Positions 1-8,064 of a stretch of 14,691 bases of DNA are shown in pieces. This stretch comes from Flammeovirgaceae bacterium (GTDB taxonomy: Bacteria > Bacteroidota > Bacteroidia > Cytophagales > Cyclobacteriaceae), in the NCBI GenBank assembly GCA_947457025.1, contig CANGUI010000016.1, positions 1 through 14,691 of the forward strand. Reading direction: 5' to 3'. Numbering within the stretch: position 1 is the first letter of the stretch; every line of letters starts with the position of its first letter. Made by a program: the position numbers and the translations under genes. Below the pieces are notes generated by a model. That model did not search any database. It saw only the letters and a list, made by a program, of their open reading frames with translations, and had not been told where the DNA came from.

Positions 1-1092
1 ATCGAGAAAACGATCATCGAAAAAGCATTTGAACTGGGATACGTTGTACCGCGCCGGCCGGCTACCCGCTCCGGAAAAAAGGTAGCCGTTGTGGGCTCGG
101 GGCCGGCGGGTCTCGCAGCGGCTGCACAACTCAATCAGGCCGGACATCAGGTTACGGTGTACGAGCGTTCCGATGAAGTTGGCGGCCTCTTGCGCTATGG
201 CATTCCGGATTTCAAATTGGATAAGCAGATACTTGATCGCAGGTTGCGCGTCATGGAAGAAGAGGGTATTGTGTTTATTACCAACACCGAAGTAGGCGTG
301 CAGGTAACGGCTGAGCACCTCCGCGATGGCTACGATGCGGTAATCCTCTGTGGCGGCGCCACTCAGCCGCGCGACTTGCTCATTCCGGGGCGCGATGCCC
401 GCGGGGTACACGTTGCTATGGAATTTCTCGGGCAGCAAAACCAACGCGTGGCCGGCAAACAGGTAAACGCTGCCGAGGAAATCTGGGCTGCGGGCAAGCA
501 TGTGGTGGTGATTGGCGGAGGTGATACGGGCTCCGACTGTGTGGGTACATCTGTACGCCACGGTGCAGCATCGGTCACCCAACTGGAGATCATGCCCAAA
601 CCTCCGCAGCAGCGCAGCGCCGCAACACCCTGGCCAAACTGGCCGCTTCTTTTGCGCACGTCTACCTCACACGAGGAAGGATGCGAACGCGAGTGGAGTA
701 TCCTCACAAAAGAATTTGTCGTGACCAATGGCGTACTGTCCGGGTTGCGCATAGTAGATGTGCAGCCAACGGCACAGGGCTTTCAGGAAGTTCCCGGCAC
801 CGCACGCGTATTGCCCTGCGATCTTGCCCTCCTCGCTCTGGGCTTCACCGGCCCCGAAAAAACACTGGTGGAACACCTCGGCCTGGCCCTCGATGAACGC
901 GGCAACGTGCGGTGCAACCGCTACCGCACATCTGTGGATGGAATTTTCGCTGCGGGCGATATGCGGCGCGGCCAGAGCCTGGTGGTCTGGGCCATCAGTG
1001 AGGGACGCGAAGCCGCCCGCGCCGCAGACGAATATCTGATGGGCGCATCCGCACTGGAGGAAAAAGAACGCGGTGTACTCGCGCTGGAATAG
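1..1092 (+). CDS. gltD: Glutamate synthase (NADPH) small subunit, 5'-truncated by the window edge
   Basis: Frame 1 is open from the first base to the TAG at 1090-1092, giving 363 residues; the N-terminal iron-sulfur part lies outside the window. GltD takes electrons from NADPH through FAD and Fe-S clusters and passes them to the large subunit GltB, which makes two glutamates from glutamine and 2-oxoglutarate. Visible are a first dinucleotide fold ([15 protein letters not shown], fragment residues about 30-44), the GltD-typical [13 protein letters not shown] segment, a second nucleotide-binding fold ([15 protein letters not shown]), the [17 protein letters not shown] block, and the C-terminal FAD motif [20 protein letters not shown]. 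The protein ends with a short charged tail. gltB would be expected upstream but is not in view. A 5 bp hairpin (1097-1101 with 1108-1112) lies just after the stop; it has no T-run, so it is not a convincing terminator. Family membership is secure. Confidence 0.95.
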   Translation: MEKTIIEKAFELGYVVPRRPATRSGKKVAVVGSGPAGLAAAAQLNQAGHQVTVYERSDEVGGLLRYGIPDFKLDKQILDRRLRVMEEEGIVFITNTEVGVQVTAEHLRDGYDAVILCGGATQPRDLLIPGRDARGVHVAMEFLGQQNQRVAGKQVNAAEEIWAAGKHVVVIGGGDTGSDCVGTSVRHGAASVTQLEIMPKPPQQRSAATPWPNWPLLLRTSTSHEEGCEREWSILTKEFVVTNGVLSGLRIVDVQPTAQGFQEVPGTARVLPCDLALLALGFTGPEKTLVEHLGLALDERGNVRCNRYRTSVDGIFAAGDMRRGQSLVVWAISEGREAARAADEYLMGASALEEKERGVLALE

Positions 1093-1530
1093 TCAGGCGC
1101 TGGCGGGAGCGCACGTGCCGGATAAGCCTAACAGTACGCAGGCTACGTTCCAACCAGCCGACAATTCTCGGAAGGATGCAGAATTCAGTCCTGATGCTTT
1201 TGGCGGTCATGTTGCCGATGTCGCGGCGGGTTAGCGAGTGGATGCGCCGGGGTAATGCGTTGTTCACACGAATCACAAATCCGAGGCTCTGGGCGAAGAA
1301 TGGTTTCCGATTTTCATTTTTCCAACATACCTTCTGTTAATTGCAACAGACGGTATCTGCCTCAATGAAACCTACCCAAATATTCAAAACCGCAACGGCA
1401 TGCGTGTACTCCCGAAGACTACTGCCGTATTATAGTTCCATTGGTTTCCGTGACTTCTGAAAACGACAACAAGCTAACGGTCAGCAGCAGTATTGGAGCC
1501 ATTACAACATGTTTTCTTGCCCACAGGGGA
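1093..1530. other. 438 bp intergenic gap without a recognisable gene
   Basis: This gap separates the convergent 3' ends of gltD and the cyclophilin gene. The first 200 bp are GC-rich like coding DNA; the rest is more AT-rich. A 54-codon plus-strand frame starts at ATG 1176 and stops at 1340. A GTG-start minus-strand frame (1276 to 995) runs back into gltD. Neither encodes a product I recognise, and both have odd, arginine-rich compositions. Apart from the short hairpin at 1097-1112 I see no terminator with a T-run, no tandem repeat and no RNA gene. A decayed gene is possible but not shown. Confidence 0.5.
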
Positions 1531-1971
1531 TTATGCTTCTTCGCGGATGACGACCTTTTCCATGACGTCACCGGCGCGAATGGCGTCAATTACCTCGAGA
1601 CCCTCTACTACTTTTCCAAAAACCGTGTGGTTGCGGTCCAGATGTTTGGTCGTTTCCCTGGTGTGGCAAATGAAGAATTGCGAGCCACCCGTATTTCGGC
1701 CCGCATGGGCCATCGACACCACACCGCGGTCGTGGTACTGATTCTCGCCAGTGAGCTCGCAATTGATTTTATAGCCGGGCCCTCCGTTACCGATACCATT
1801 AGGGCAACCACCCTGAATCATGAAATTCGGAATCACCCGATGAAAGACAAGACCATCGTAAAATCCCTTCTCTGCAAGGTCAACAAAGTTCTTTACGGTT
1901 TTGGGAGCATCTTGCTCAAAAAAATTGATCTTCATAATGCCCTTACGAGTGTGTATTTCGGCTATTTTCAT
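1531..1971 (-). CDS. Cyclophilin-type peptidyl-prolyl cis-trans isomerase, cytosolic
   Basis: This 146-residue protein is a minimal single-domain cyclophilin that catalyses cis-trans isomerisation of Xaa-Pro bonds during protein folding. It begins [11 protein letters not shown] with no signal peptide or lipobox, so it should act in the cytoplasm. Active-site residues can be placed: the FHR motif at 43-45 (catalytic Arg45), Gln53 in MIQGG, the [16 protein letters not shown] block at 87-101 with Phe100 lining the proline pocket, and [12 protein letters not shown] at 110-121. His110 stands where human CypA has Trp121, as is usual in bacterial cyclophilins; that position governs cyclosporin affinity. 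The insert around 56-70 ([15 protein letters not shown]) is typical of bacterial cyclophilins. The gene diverges from the zinc-ribbon gene across 87 bp, where I find no clean promoter; the best -7 candidate on this strand is TAACTTGC. The ATG at 1969-1971 is the natural family start. Confidence 0.95.
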   Translation of the reverse strand: MKIAEIHTRKGIMKINFFEQDAPKTVKNFVDLAEKGFYDGLVFHRVIPNFMIQGGCPNGIGNGGPGYKINCELTGENQYHDRGVVSMAHAGRNTGGSQFFICHTRETTKHLDRNHTVFGKVVEGLEVIDAIRAGDVMEKVVIREEA

Positions 1972-2058
1972 GGTGATTTTGTTAATGGCGGCAAGTTAGC
2001 ACGATAACCTGATTGTTGTGAATAATCGCATCCAGAACACAGTATACCAGGCTATTCT

Positions 2059-2322
2059 ATGGCAGCTATGAAATCCTGCACTACGGGCAAAAACGTCTAT
2101 GCCTCACAAGCCCTTGCCGAAGACGCGCTCCTGGAGGCATACACACGATCGGATTTCCCGAAAGGACAGGGCCCGGTAACGGTTTACGTATGCAACTTCT
2201 GCAGCAGCTACCACCTCACATCAAAGGGCCCCATGAATCCACGACTGGCAGCTGCATTGTCAGATGGGACACTCAAGAGACTCCGTGAGGCAGCGGCGTG
2301 GGAACGCAAACTGCGGCGGTAA
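2059..2322 (+). CDS. Small zinc-ribbon-like protein of unknown function
   Basis: This 87-residue protein has a possible four-ligand metal site: Cys7, Cys45, Cys48 and His52, in the context SCTTGK...VYVCNFCSSYHLTS. The pattern C-GK-(Y), then an alanine-rich helix, then Y-x-C-x2-C-x3-HLTS recurs in short proteins of phages and diverse bacteria, where it is treated as an uncharacterised zinc-finger-like family; that comparison is from memory. Residues 17-30 form a likely helix. The tail from residue 61 is also helical and basic (ending WERKLRR), which could suit nucleic-acid contact. Two starts are possible: ATG 2059, or ATG 2068 three codons in; both keep Cys7. The M20 peptidase gene begins 66 bp downstream on the same strand but appears to have its own promoter. 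A real gene is likely because the motif is intact; the role is unknown. Confidence 0.75.
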   Translation: MAAMKSCTTGKNVYASQALAEDALLEAYTRSDFPKGQGPVTVYVCNFCSSYHLTSKGPMNPRLAAALSDGTLKRLREAAAWERKLRR

Positions 2323-2340
2323 GGGTATTGAAAAGCCGGC

Positions 2341-2370
2341 TTGATTCCCCCCGCTGCCTTTAGTACTTTG
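2341..2370 (+). promoter_or_regulatory. Possible promoter of the M20 peptidase gene
   Basis: TTG at 2341-2343 is followed after 20 nt by TACTTTG (2364-2370). This resembles the Bacteroidetes TTG / TAnnTTTG promoter with one base missing from the -7 spacer. Transcription would start near 2376, about 12 nt before the ATG at 2389. If so, the in-frame TTG codon at 2341 lies outside the transcript. Confidence 0.35.
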
Positions 2371-2378
2371 GCGCCAAA
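2367..2378. promoter_or_regulatory. Perfect 12 bp palindrome near the M20 start, possible operator
   Basis: TTTGGCGCCAAA at 2367-2378 is a perfect palindrome. It overlaps the putative -7 element and the expected transcription start, 10 bp before the ATG of the peptidase gene. A second palindrome, AAGCCGGCTT (2333-2342), touches the putative -33 element. The position suits a repressor site, but no regulator is identified and short palindromes can occur by chance. Confidence 0.3.
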
Positions 2379-2388
2379 ACAAACACCA

Positions 2389-3747
2389 ATGGTAAACGAG
2401 TACATTAAAGCCAACGAGCAACGGTTTCTGGACGAGCTGTTTGATTTGTTGCGTCTGCCCTCAATCAGTGCAGACAGCCGGTATAAGGCCGATGTACGCA
2501 AAACGGCCGATGTTGTAAGGATGAGGTTACTTGAGGCCGGTGCTGACCGTGTGGAACTTATCGAAACCAAAGGCCACCCCATTGTCTTCGGTCAAAAAAC
2601 GATTGATGCGACCAAACCCACTGTATTGGTCTATGGCCATTACGATGTGCAGCCCCCCGATCCGCTCGATCTCTGGAAGAGTCCCCCTTTTGAACCGACT
2701 GTGCGCGATGGCAAAATTTATGCCCGTGGATCCTGTGATGACAAGGGCCAGTTCTACATGCACATCAAAGCCTTTGAAATTCTGATGAGACTTAAGTTGC
2801 TGAATTGCAACGTGAAGTTCATGATTGAAGGCGAGGAGGAAGTTGGATCGGATAACCTACCAGCCTTTGTGAAACAATACCGCGAGCACCTGAAAGCCGA
2901 TGCGATTTTGATTTCGGATACGGCGCTTATTTCACTTGAGCAGCCTTCCATTACCGTGGGCCTGCGTGGCCTTAGTTATATGGAAGTTGAAGTAACCAGC
3001 GCCAACCGTGATCTGCACAGCGGTGTGTATGGCGGTGCAGTAGCCAATCCGATAAATGTGCTATGTCAAATGATTGCAGGGCTTCACGATGCAAATGGGC
3101 GCATCACCATTCCCGGATTTTACGATCAGGTGATGACCTTGTCGGACGCCGAACGGCAGTCTTTGAATGCTGCGCCTTTTGATCTGAATGAATACAAAAA
3201 CGAATTAGGCATTACCGAAGTAACCGGTGAAGCCGGTTATACCACGCTTGAGCGCACCGGCATCCGGCCTACGCTGGATTGCAACGGCATCTGGGGAGGA
3301 TACACAGGCGAGGGGGCAAAGACCGTACTTCCTTCAAAAGCGTCAGCAAAAATTTCTATGCGGCTGGTGCCAAATCAAACACCCGATCAGATTGCCGAGC
3401 TTTTCCGGCAGCATTTTATCGCCATTGCACCGCCCACGGTTCGGGTAAAGGTCACGCCACATCACGGTGGCTTTCCGGCTGTAACCCCCACCACCTCGAA
3501 AGCATATCAGGCGGCCGAGCAAGCCTTCGTTGACGTATGGGGCAAAAAGCCGATCCCAACGCGCGATGGTGGTAGCATTCCTATTGTGGCCTTATTCAAA
3601 AATGAATTGGGTCTCGACACGGTGTTGATGGGATTTGGGCTTGATAGTGATGCACTGCACTCACCGAATGAGAGCTATGGTATCCGGAACTTCCTGATCG
3701 GTATCGAAACCATTGTGCGTTTTTATCATCATTTTGGCAAAACCTGA
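2389..3747 (+). CDS. M20 family metallopeptidase, dipeptidase type
   Basis: From ATG 2389 the product is 452 residues, the usual length for CNDP/PepV-like M20 dipeptidases, which split dipeptides or N-terminal residues using two metal ions. The di-zinc site can be read off: His84 and Asp86 in VYGHYDVQPPDP, bridging Asp117 in ARGSCDDKG, catalytic Glu150 and ligand Glu151 in EGEEEVGS, Asp177 in LISDTAL, and a C-terminal His in DALHSPNE. The lid/dimerisation domain sits between, with RDLHSGVYGGAVANP at about 207-221. No signal peptide is present, so it is probably cytosolic. The frame also extends up to a TTG at 2341, adding 16 residues (MIPPAAFSTLAPKQTP) with no family counterpart; the domain starts right at MVNEYIK, so I prefer 2389. 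It converges with rluB; a short inverted repeat lies in the 114 bp gap. Confidence 0.93.
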   Translation: MVNEYIKANEQRFLDELFDLLRLPSISADSRYKADVRKTADVVRMRLLEAGADRVELIETKGHPIVFGQKTIDATKPTVLVYGHYDVQPPDPLDLWKSPPFEPTVRDGKIYARGSCDDKGQFYMHIKAFEILMRLKLLNCNVKFMIEGEEEVGSDNLPAFVKQYREHLKADAILISDTALISLEQPSITVGLRGLSYMEVEVTSANRDLHSGVYGGAVANPINVLCQMIAGLHDANGRITIPGFYDQVMTLSDAERQSLNAAPFDLNEYKNELGITEVTGEAGYTTLERTGIRPTLDCNGIWGGYTGEGAKTVLPSKASAKISMRLVPNQTPDQIAELFRQHFIAIAPPTVRVKVTPHHGGFPAVTPTTSKAYQAAEQAFVDVWGKKPIPTRDGGSIPIVALFKNELGLDTVLMGFGLDSDALHSPNESYGIRNFLIGIETIVRFYHHFGKT

Positions 3748-3830
3748 AAGCACTTCGATTAGTCCCGCGCTTGCACCTTCAGCATCTTGACATGAGTACC
3801 CTGAAAGGCGGGTGTGCGTACAAGTTTTGT

Positions 3831-3846
3831 GCGGAAAAATTTCCGC
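3831..3846. terminator. Short inverted repeat between convergent genes
   Basis: GCGGAAAAATTTCCGC is a 7 bp inverted repeat around AA. It lies between the stops of the M20 gene and rluB and could serve either strand. There is no T-run after it on either strand, so an intrinsic terminator is only a weak possibility. Confidence 0.25.
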
Positions 3847-3861
3847 CTGTCGGCATAGCTC

Positions 3862-5286
3862 CTACTTGTAGTGTTTCAGCCGTACGATCTCGTGTTGGGT
3901 GAGAAAACGCCAGTTGCCGCGCGGCAAGTCCTTCTTGTCCAGTCCGGCATATACTACCCGGTCCAACTTGACTACCTGATAGCCCAGCGACTCAAATAAT
4001 CTTCGCACAATGCGGTTCCAGCCAATGTGAAGTTCAATCCCCACGGTCTGGCGATCATCGCTCACAATGGCGAGATCGTCTGGCACCGCTACTCCCTCTT
4101 CCAGCCGGATGCCTGCCGCCAGTTGTTCAAAATCGCCCTTCGTGATTGGCTTGTCTAGTTCTACTTTGTAGATCTTCTTGACGTTATACGAAGGGTGCGT
4201 AAGCTTATCGGCCAGATCGCCATCGTTGGTCAGCAATAGCAGGCCTGTTGTGTTGCGATCCAGGCGTCCAACCGGATAGACGCGCTCGCTACATGCATTG
4301 GCGATCAGGTTCATGACTGTGTGCCGCTCCTGCGGATCTTCAGTAGTCGTGATAAAACCTTTTGGCTTGTTTAGCAGAATGTAAACCGGCTTTTCTGCTT
4401 TCAGGCGCTTCCCTTCATACCGTACTTCATCTGTCGGCTTTACTTTGTACCCCATTTCTGTGATCGTGGTGCCATTGACAGACACCAAGCCCATGGCGAT
4501 ACGATTATCTGCCTCCCGGCGCGAACATACTCCGCTATTCGAAATAAACTTATTCAACCGGATCAATCCTTCTTCTTTGGGCGCGCCTGCCGCCTGAGCC
4601 GGCTTGGCTGTCCGTTGTATATCCAGTCGGCTTTCTACAAATGATTTACGGACCGGTCGTTCTTTCCGGGAGGGTTTCTTCTCAATGAAACCATGTGCCT
4701 TCGCTCTTCCCTTACGGGGAGTAGAGGGCTTCTTTCCGGCCCCTCGTGTATCGGAGCTTTCCGGTGCCGCCCCCGGCCCATTTTCAGCCCGCGTGAAATC
4801 GCTTCGGTTGAAGGGTCTGCTCTGCGGGCGTTCGGTACGTCTCTCTTCGTCTTTTCTGAAATTATCGGTTGTGCGAAAACCACGCTTACCGGAGAAACTG
4901 GCTGTGTCGTCTTTTCTTCGGTCGCCCCGGGCAAAGTGCGGCCTGGGCTTTTCGGATTCGCTATCACGTTTTGAAAAGGGGCGCTTCCGTTCGGGGCGAT
5001 CTTCGCGTGCGAAACGCTCGGATTGACCAGCAGGTTTCCCACCGAACGGTTTCCTTTTCGAAGAAGTATTCCTTTCGGCCGAACCCGCATCGCCTGAGGA
5101 TGGGGAACCCTCATTTCGGTTATCCTGGCGGCGAAAAAACGCCTGATTGCGCCGGGGTTGTAATGGCCGCGGGCCATCTTCTTTCCCGGCTGAGTTGCGC
5201 TGCTTTTTGCCTGTATTCCGTTTCGCATCCGGACGCTCATTGCGGGAGCGTCTGGAGCCTGAGTTTCTGCGTTCGTTTTGTGCCAT
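3862..5286 (-). CDS. rluB: rRNA pseudouridine synthase (RsuA/RluB family) with a 240-residue basic disordered N-terminus
   Basis: The 474-residue product has two parts. Residues 1 to about 240 are low complexity, dominated by Arg, Lys, Ser, Pro, Gly, Glu and Asp, with no predicted fold. Residues 241-474 are a complete RsuA-family enzyme: an S4 RNA-binding domain (LIRLNKFISNSGVCSRREAD, from 241), the LNKPKGFITTTEDPQ strand-loop (305-319), the catalytic motif PVGRLDRNTTGLLLLTNDG with nucleophile Asp343, and the NRIVRRLFESLGYQVVKLDRV segment (424-444). The enzyme isomerises a uridine in 23S or 16S rRNA; the closest look is to RluB (23S helix 80 region), but the target base cannot be settled from sequence. 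Long charged N-terminal extensions are common in Bacteroidetes members. The gene follows infB by 70 bp on the same strand, so it is probably the last gene of the rimP-nusA-infB transcript. The ATG at 5284-5286 is the only sensible start. Confidence 0.92.
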   Translation of the reverse strand: MAQNERRNSGSRRSRNERPDAKRNTGKKQRNSAGKEDGPRPLQPRRNQAFFRRQDNRNEGSPSSGDAGSAERNTSSKRKPFGGKPAGQSERFAREDRPERKRPFSKRDSESEKPRPHFARGDRRKDDTASFSGKRGFRTTDNFRKDEERRTERPQSRPFNRSDFTRAENGPGAAPESSDTRGAGKKPSTPRKGRAKAHGFIEKKPSRKERPVRKSFVESRLDIQRTAKPAQAAGAPKEEGLIRLNKFISNSGVCSRREADNRIAMGLVSVNGTTITEMGYKVKPTDEVRYEGKRLKAEKPVYILLNKPKGFITTTEDPQERHTVMNLIANACSERVYPVGRLDRNTTGLLLLTNDGDLADKLTHPSYNVKKIYKVELDKPITKGDFEQLAAGIRLEEGVAVPDDLAIVSDDRQTVGIELHIGWNRIVRRLFESLGYQVVKLDRVVYAGLDKKDLPRGNWRFLTQHEIVRLKHYK

Positions 5287-5356
5287 AGAGTAAAAAGTTG
5301 AGCCGGTATGCCGACGTACGACACCGGTGAAAAGGATTATTCCGGTCAGGGTGTGC

Positions 5357-8011
5357 TTAGCCTTTTTTCACTTCGCGCATCTCGTAACTTTCAATCACAT
5401 CTCCTTCCTTGATGTCATTGAAGTTTTCGATGCCGATACCGCAGTCGAATCCGGACTTGACTTCGCCAGCATCGTCTTTATGCCGCTTCAGAGATCCGAG
5501 CTTGCCGGAGTACACAACAATCCCATCGCGAATTAAGCGGATCGGGTTGTTGCGCTTGATGAAGCCATCCGTTACCATACAACCGGCAATCGTGCCCACC
5601 TTGGAGATCTTGAATACATTCCGGACTTCGGCATTGCCCACGATCACCTCTTCCATTTCTTTCTCCAACATGCCTTCCATGGCCGCCTTTACATCGTTGA
5701 TGGCATCGTAGATAATTGAGTACAGACGGATTTCGATTTCTTCGTTCTCAGCCAGCTTGCGGGCTGATCCCGAAGGGCGCACCTGAAAACCGACAATGAT
5801 GGCATCTGAAGCAGAGGCCAGTAGTACGTCTGATTCGGAAATCTGACCGACGCCCTTGTGAATGATGTTTACAGCAATCTTGTTGGTTGTGAGCTTCAGG
5901 AGGGAATCAGAGAGGGCCTCTACTGAGCCATCTACGTCACCCTTGACGATCACTTTCAGTTCCTTGAATGAACCGATCGCTAACCGTCGGCCGATTTCAT
6001 CCAGTGTGATGTGCTTCTTGGTACGGATGCTCTGTTCGCGGATGATCTGGGCGCGCTTATTGGCTACTTCGCGCGCCTCGCGGTCGGTTTCCATAACCTG
6101 GAATTTTTCGCCGGCCTGAGGCGCTCCGTCAAGACCCAGTACCAGTACCGGTGTGGAGGGTTCTGCTTCTTTAAGACGTTTGCCGGTATCGTCAAACATG
6201 GCTTTTACGCGCCCGTAGTTCGAGCCGGCCAGCATGATGTCGCCAATACACAGGGTGCCATTCTGGACCATCACTGTTGCCACATATCCACGGCCCTTGT
6301 CGAGCGAGGCTTCGATAACCGAGCCCGTTGCCGGACGGTCGGGGGTTGATTTCAGTTGCAAGATTTCAGCTTCCAGTAAAACCTTTTCCAATAATTCATC
6401 AATCCCCTTGCCTGATTTCGCGGAGATTTCCTGCACCTGATACTTGCCACCCCAGTCTTCAACCAGGATGTTTATCTTCGCCAGAGACTCGCGTACTTTT
6501 TGCGGGTTGGCAGTAGGCTTATCGATTTTGTTAATGGCGATCACAATGGGAACTCCTGCCACCTGCGCATGGTTAATGGCTTCCTTGGTTTGCGGCATCA
6601 CATCATCATCCGCGGCCACCACAATAATCGCCACGTCGGTGATCTTGGCTCCGCGGGCACGCATGGCGGTAAAAGCCTCGTGACCCGGTGTATCCAGAAA
6701 GGCAATCTTATTGCCATTTCGGGTTTGCACTGAATAGGCGCCAATGTGCTGGGTAATTCCACCGGCTTCCTGTGCGGTGACTTTTGTCTTTCGGATGTAG
6801 TCCAGCAAAGATGTTTTTCCATGATCTACATGGCCCATGATCGTGACAATCGGAGCGCGCGGTTCGGCACCTTCGCCCACATCCTCAGTTGTTTCTTCTA
6901 TGGCTTCTTCCTCCGTAGAGGTAAACTGTACTTCAAAGCCGAATTCATCGGCAATCACGGTGATGGCTTCCGCATCCAGGCGCTGATTAATGGATACAAA
7001 CATGCCTAATCCCATGCAGGTCGAGATGACATCGTTTACCGACACATTCATCAGGGAGGCAAGGTCATTGGCCGAAATAAATTCCGTTACCTTCAGCGTT
7101 TTGGAGGCTTCTTGTTCTTGTTGCAAACGTTCTACTTCAGCATCGGAAACAGCCTGTCGCTTTTCCTTGCGGTACTTGGCACTGTTGCTGAACTTCTTCT
7201 GCTGACCACCACTTAACTTGGCGAGCGTTGCCCGTATCTGCTCCTGAATTTCTTTTTCGGTAGGTTCTGCCTTGGTAGTGCGCGGGGGCATAGGCCGGTT
7301 TCCTCCACGTTGAGGACCACCCGGCTGCGAAATATTTTTTCGCGCATCCATGGCAGGCTGAATACGCTTGCGAGGCCGTTTCTGCTTGCTGTCGTCTGCC
7401 GAAGGCTCTTTCTTCTTTTCGCTGGGCAGGCTGATTTTGTCCAACACCTTGAGACCCTGTAAGCGATCGGCCTTTGCTTTGATCAACTCTTGTTCGGGTT
7501 CAGCTGGTTTTTCAGTTGCTACAACTACTTCCGGTTCTGGCGCTTTTGCACTTGTGCTTACCGGTGTTGCAGGCTCTTCTTTTGCAGGCTCTGGTTTCTT
7601 TTCAAGGTCAATTTTGCCAAGTACTTTGATACCCTCCAGCTTGGGCTTATCGCGCTCAACTTTCTCGGGCCTGGGTTCTTCTTTTGGTTTAACGATCTCT
7701 TTGGAACCCAGATTTTTGATCAGAATCCTTTCCTCATCTTCCAGTTTCTTCCGGGTTGGTTCGGCTGATGGCGCTACGTGGATGGGGTCCGTGTGCTTCA
7801 CCCCGATGGTAAGGTTGTGCGCTTCCAGTTTTTCCGTGGCGGAAGAGGCGTACTCCTTCGACAGCAGAGCAAATTGCTCGGCCGTGAGTTTCGCGTTGGG
7901 GTTGTTTTCCACTGTAAATCCCTTCTTGGAAAGGAAATCCAAAATGGTGTTGTGCCCCACGTTTAGTTTACGCGATGCCTGGCCTAACCGTATCATCTTT
8001 TCTTCTGCCAT
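5357..8011 (-). CDS. infB: Translation initiation factor IF-2
   Basis: The 884-residue GTPase places initiator fMet-tRNA on the 30S subunit and promotes 50S joining. Domains in order: an N-terminal IF2_N helical module (about 5-54); a long disordered linker rich in Lys, Glu and Pro (55-300); a second IF2_N module (about 306-362); then the G domain with G1 GHVDHGKT (393-400), the switch I region [10 protein letters not shown] (417-426), G3 DTPGH (440-444), G4 NKID (494-497) and G5 SAKSG (530-534). Domain II follows (from about 560), domain III (about 645-750) with the [10 protein letters not shown] motif, and C-terminal domain IV binding fMet-tRNA (about 760-884). All GTPase motifs are intact. 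The linker carries a 12-residue motif twice (125-136 and 184-195). It lies 53 bp after nusA with no clear promoter between, so it is probably co-transcribed. The start [11 protein letters not shown] matches the family. Confidence 0.97.
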   Translation of the reverse strand: MAEEKMIRLGQASRKLNVGHNTILDFLSKKGFTVENNPNAKLTAEQFALLSKEYASSATEKLEAHNLTIGVKHTDPIHVAPSAEPTRKKLEDEERILIKNLGSKEIVKPKEEPRPEKVERDKPKLEGIKVLGKIDLEKKPEPAKEEPATPVSTSAKAPEPEVVVATEKPAEPEQELIKAKADRLQGLKVLDKISLPSEKKKEPSADDSKQKRPRKRIQPAMDARKNISQPGGPQRGGNRPMPPRTTKAEPTEKEIQEQIRATLAKLSGGQQKKFSNSAKYRKEKRQAVSDAEVERLQQEQEASKTLKVTEFISANDLASLMNVSVNDVISTCMGLGMFVSINQRLDAEAITVIADEFGFEVQFTSTEEEAIEETTEDVGEGAEPRAPIVTIMGHVDHGKTSLLDYIRKTKVTAQEAGGITQHIGAYSVQTRNGNKIAFLDTPGHEAFTAMRARGAKITDVAIIVVAADDDVMPQTKEAINHAQVAGVPIVIAINKIDKPTANPQKVRESLAKINILVEDWGGKYQVQEISAKSGKGIDELLEKVLLEAEILQLKSTPDRPATGSVIEASLDKGRGYVATVMVQNGTLCIGDIMLAGSNYGRVKAMFDDTGKRLKEAEPSTPVLVLGLDGAPQAGEKFQVMETDREAREVANKRAQIIREQSIRTKKHITLDEIGRRLAIGSFKELKVIVKGDVDGSVEALSDSLLKLTTNKIAVNIIHKGVGQISESDVLLASASDAIIVGFQVRPSGSARKLAENEEIEIRLYSIIYDAINDVKAAMEGMLEKEMEEVIVGNAEVRNVFKISKVGTIAGCMVTDGFIKRNNPIRLIRDGIVVYSGKLGSLKRHKDDAGEVKSGFDCGIGIENFNDIKEGDVIESYEMREVKKG

Positions 8012-8064
8012 GCCTCAAATTTGCCTATGATTTACCGGATTTTCTACTTTTTGATCGTGAATAG

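Noticed and set aside
995..1276. 93-codon minus-strand frame entering the gltD 3' end
   Set aside because: GTG start, very arginine-rich, overlaps intact gltD coding sequence by about 98 bp, no recognisable motif.
1282..1330. KPFFA-like peptide on the minus strand, recalling graspetide leader motifs
   Set aside because: There is no ATG start in that frame, no core peptide and no ATP-grasp ligase nearby; coincidence.
1176..1340. 54-codon plus-strand frame with GGAAGG just before the ATG
   Set aside because: Hydrophobic start then basic tail gives no family match I know; too short to call a gene on this evidence, so only noted in the gap entry.
1441..2007. 188-codon plus-strand frame across the cyclophilin gene
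   Set aside because: It is antisense to an intact cyclophilin with all catalytic residues, and its own product resembles nothing; it also starts at a TTG.
4635..5324. 229-codon minus-strand frame and several plus-strand frames over the rluB N-terminus
   Set aside because: They arise from the biased Arg/Ser/Gly-rich codons of the disordered rluB tail; only the rluB frame continues into a conserved enzyme.
5287..5356. Several CCGG repeats and a 5 bp stem in the infB-rluB gap
   Set aside because: No T-run and a long loop; it does not form a convincing terminator, and I found no promoter there.
7368..8030. 220-codon plus-strand frame opposite the 5' end of infB
   Set aside because: It is Ser/Phe-rich, mirroring the Lys/Glu-rich IF-2 linker on the other strand, with no recognisable domain.
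8012..8064. Possible separate infB promoter in the nusA-infB gap
   Set aside because: The strand holds CAAATTTG close to the ATG but no TAnnTTTG with an upstream TTG; co-transcription is simpler.
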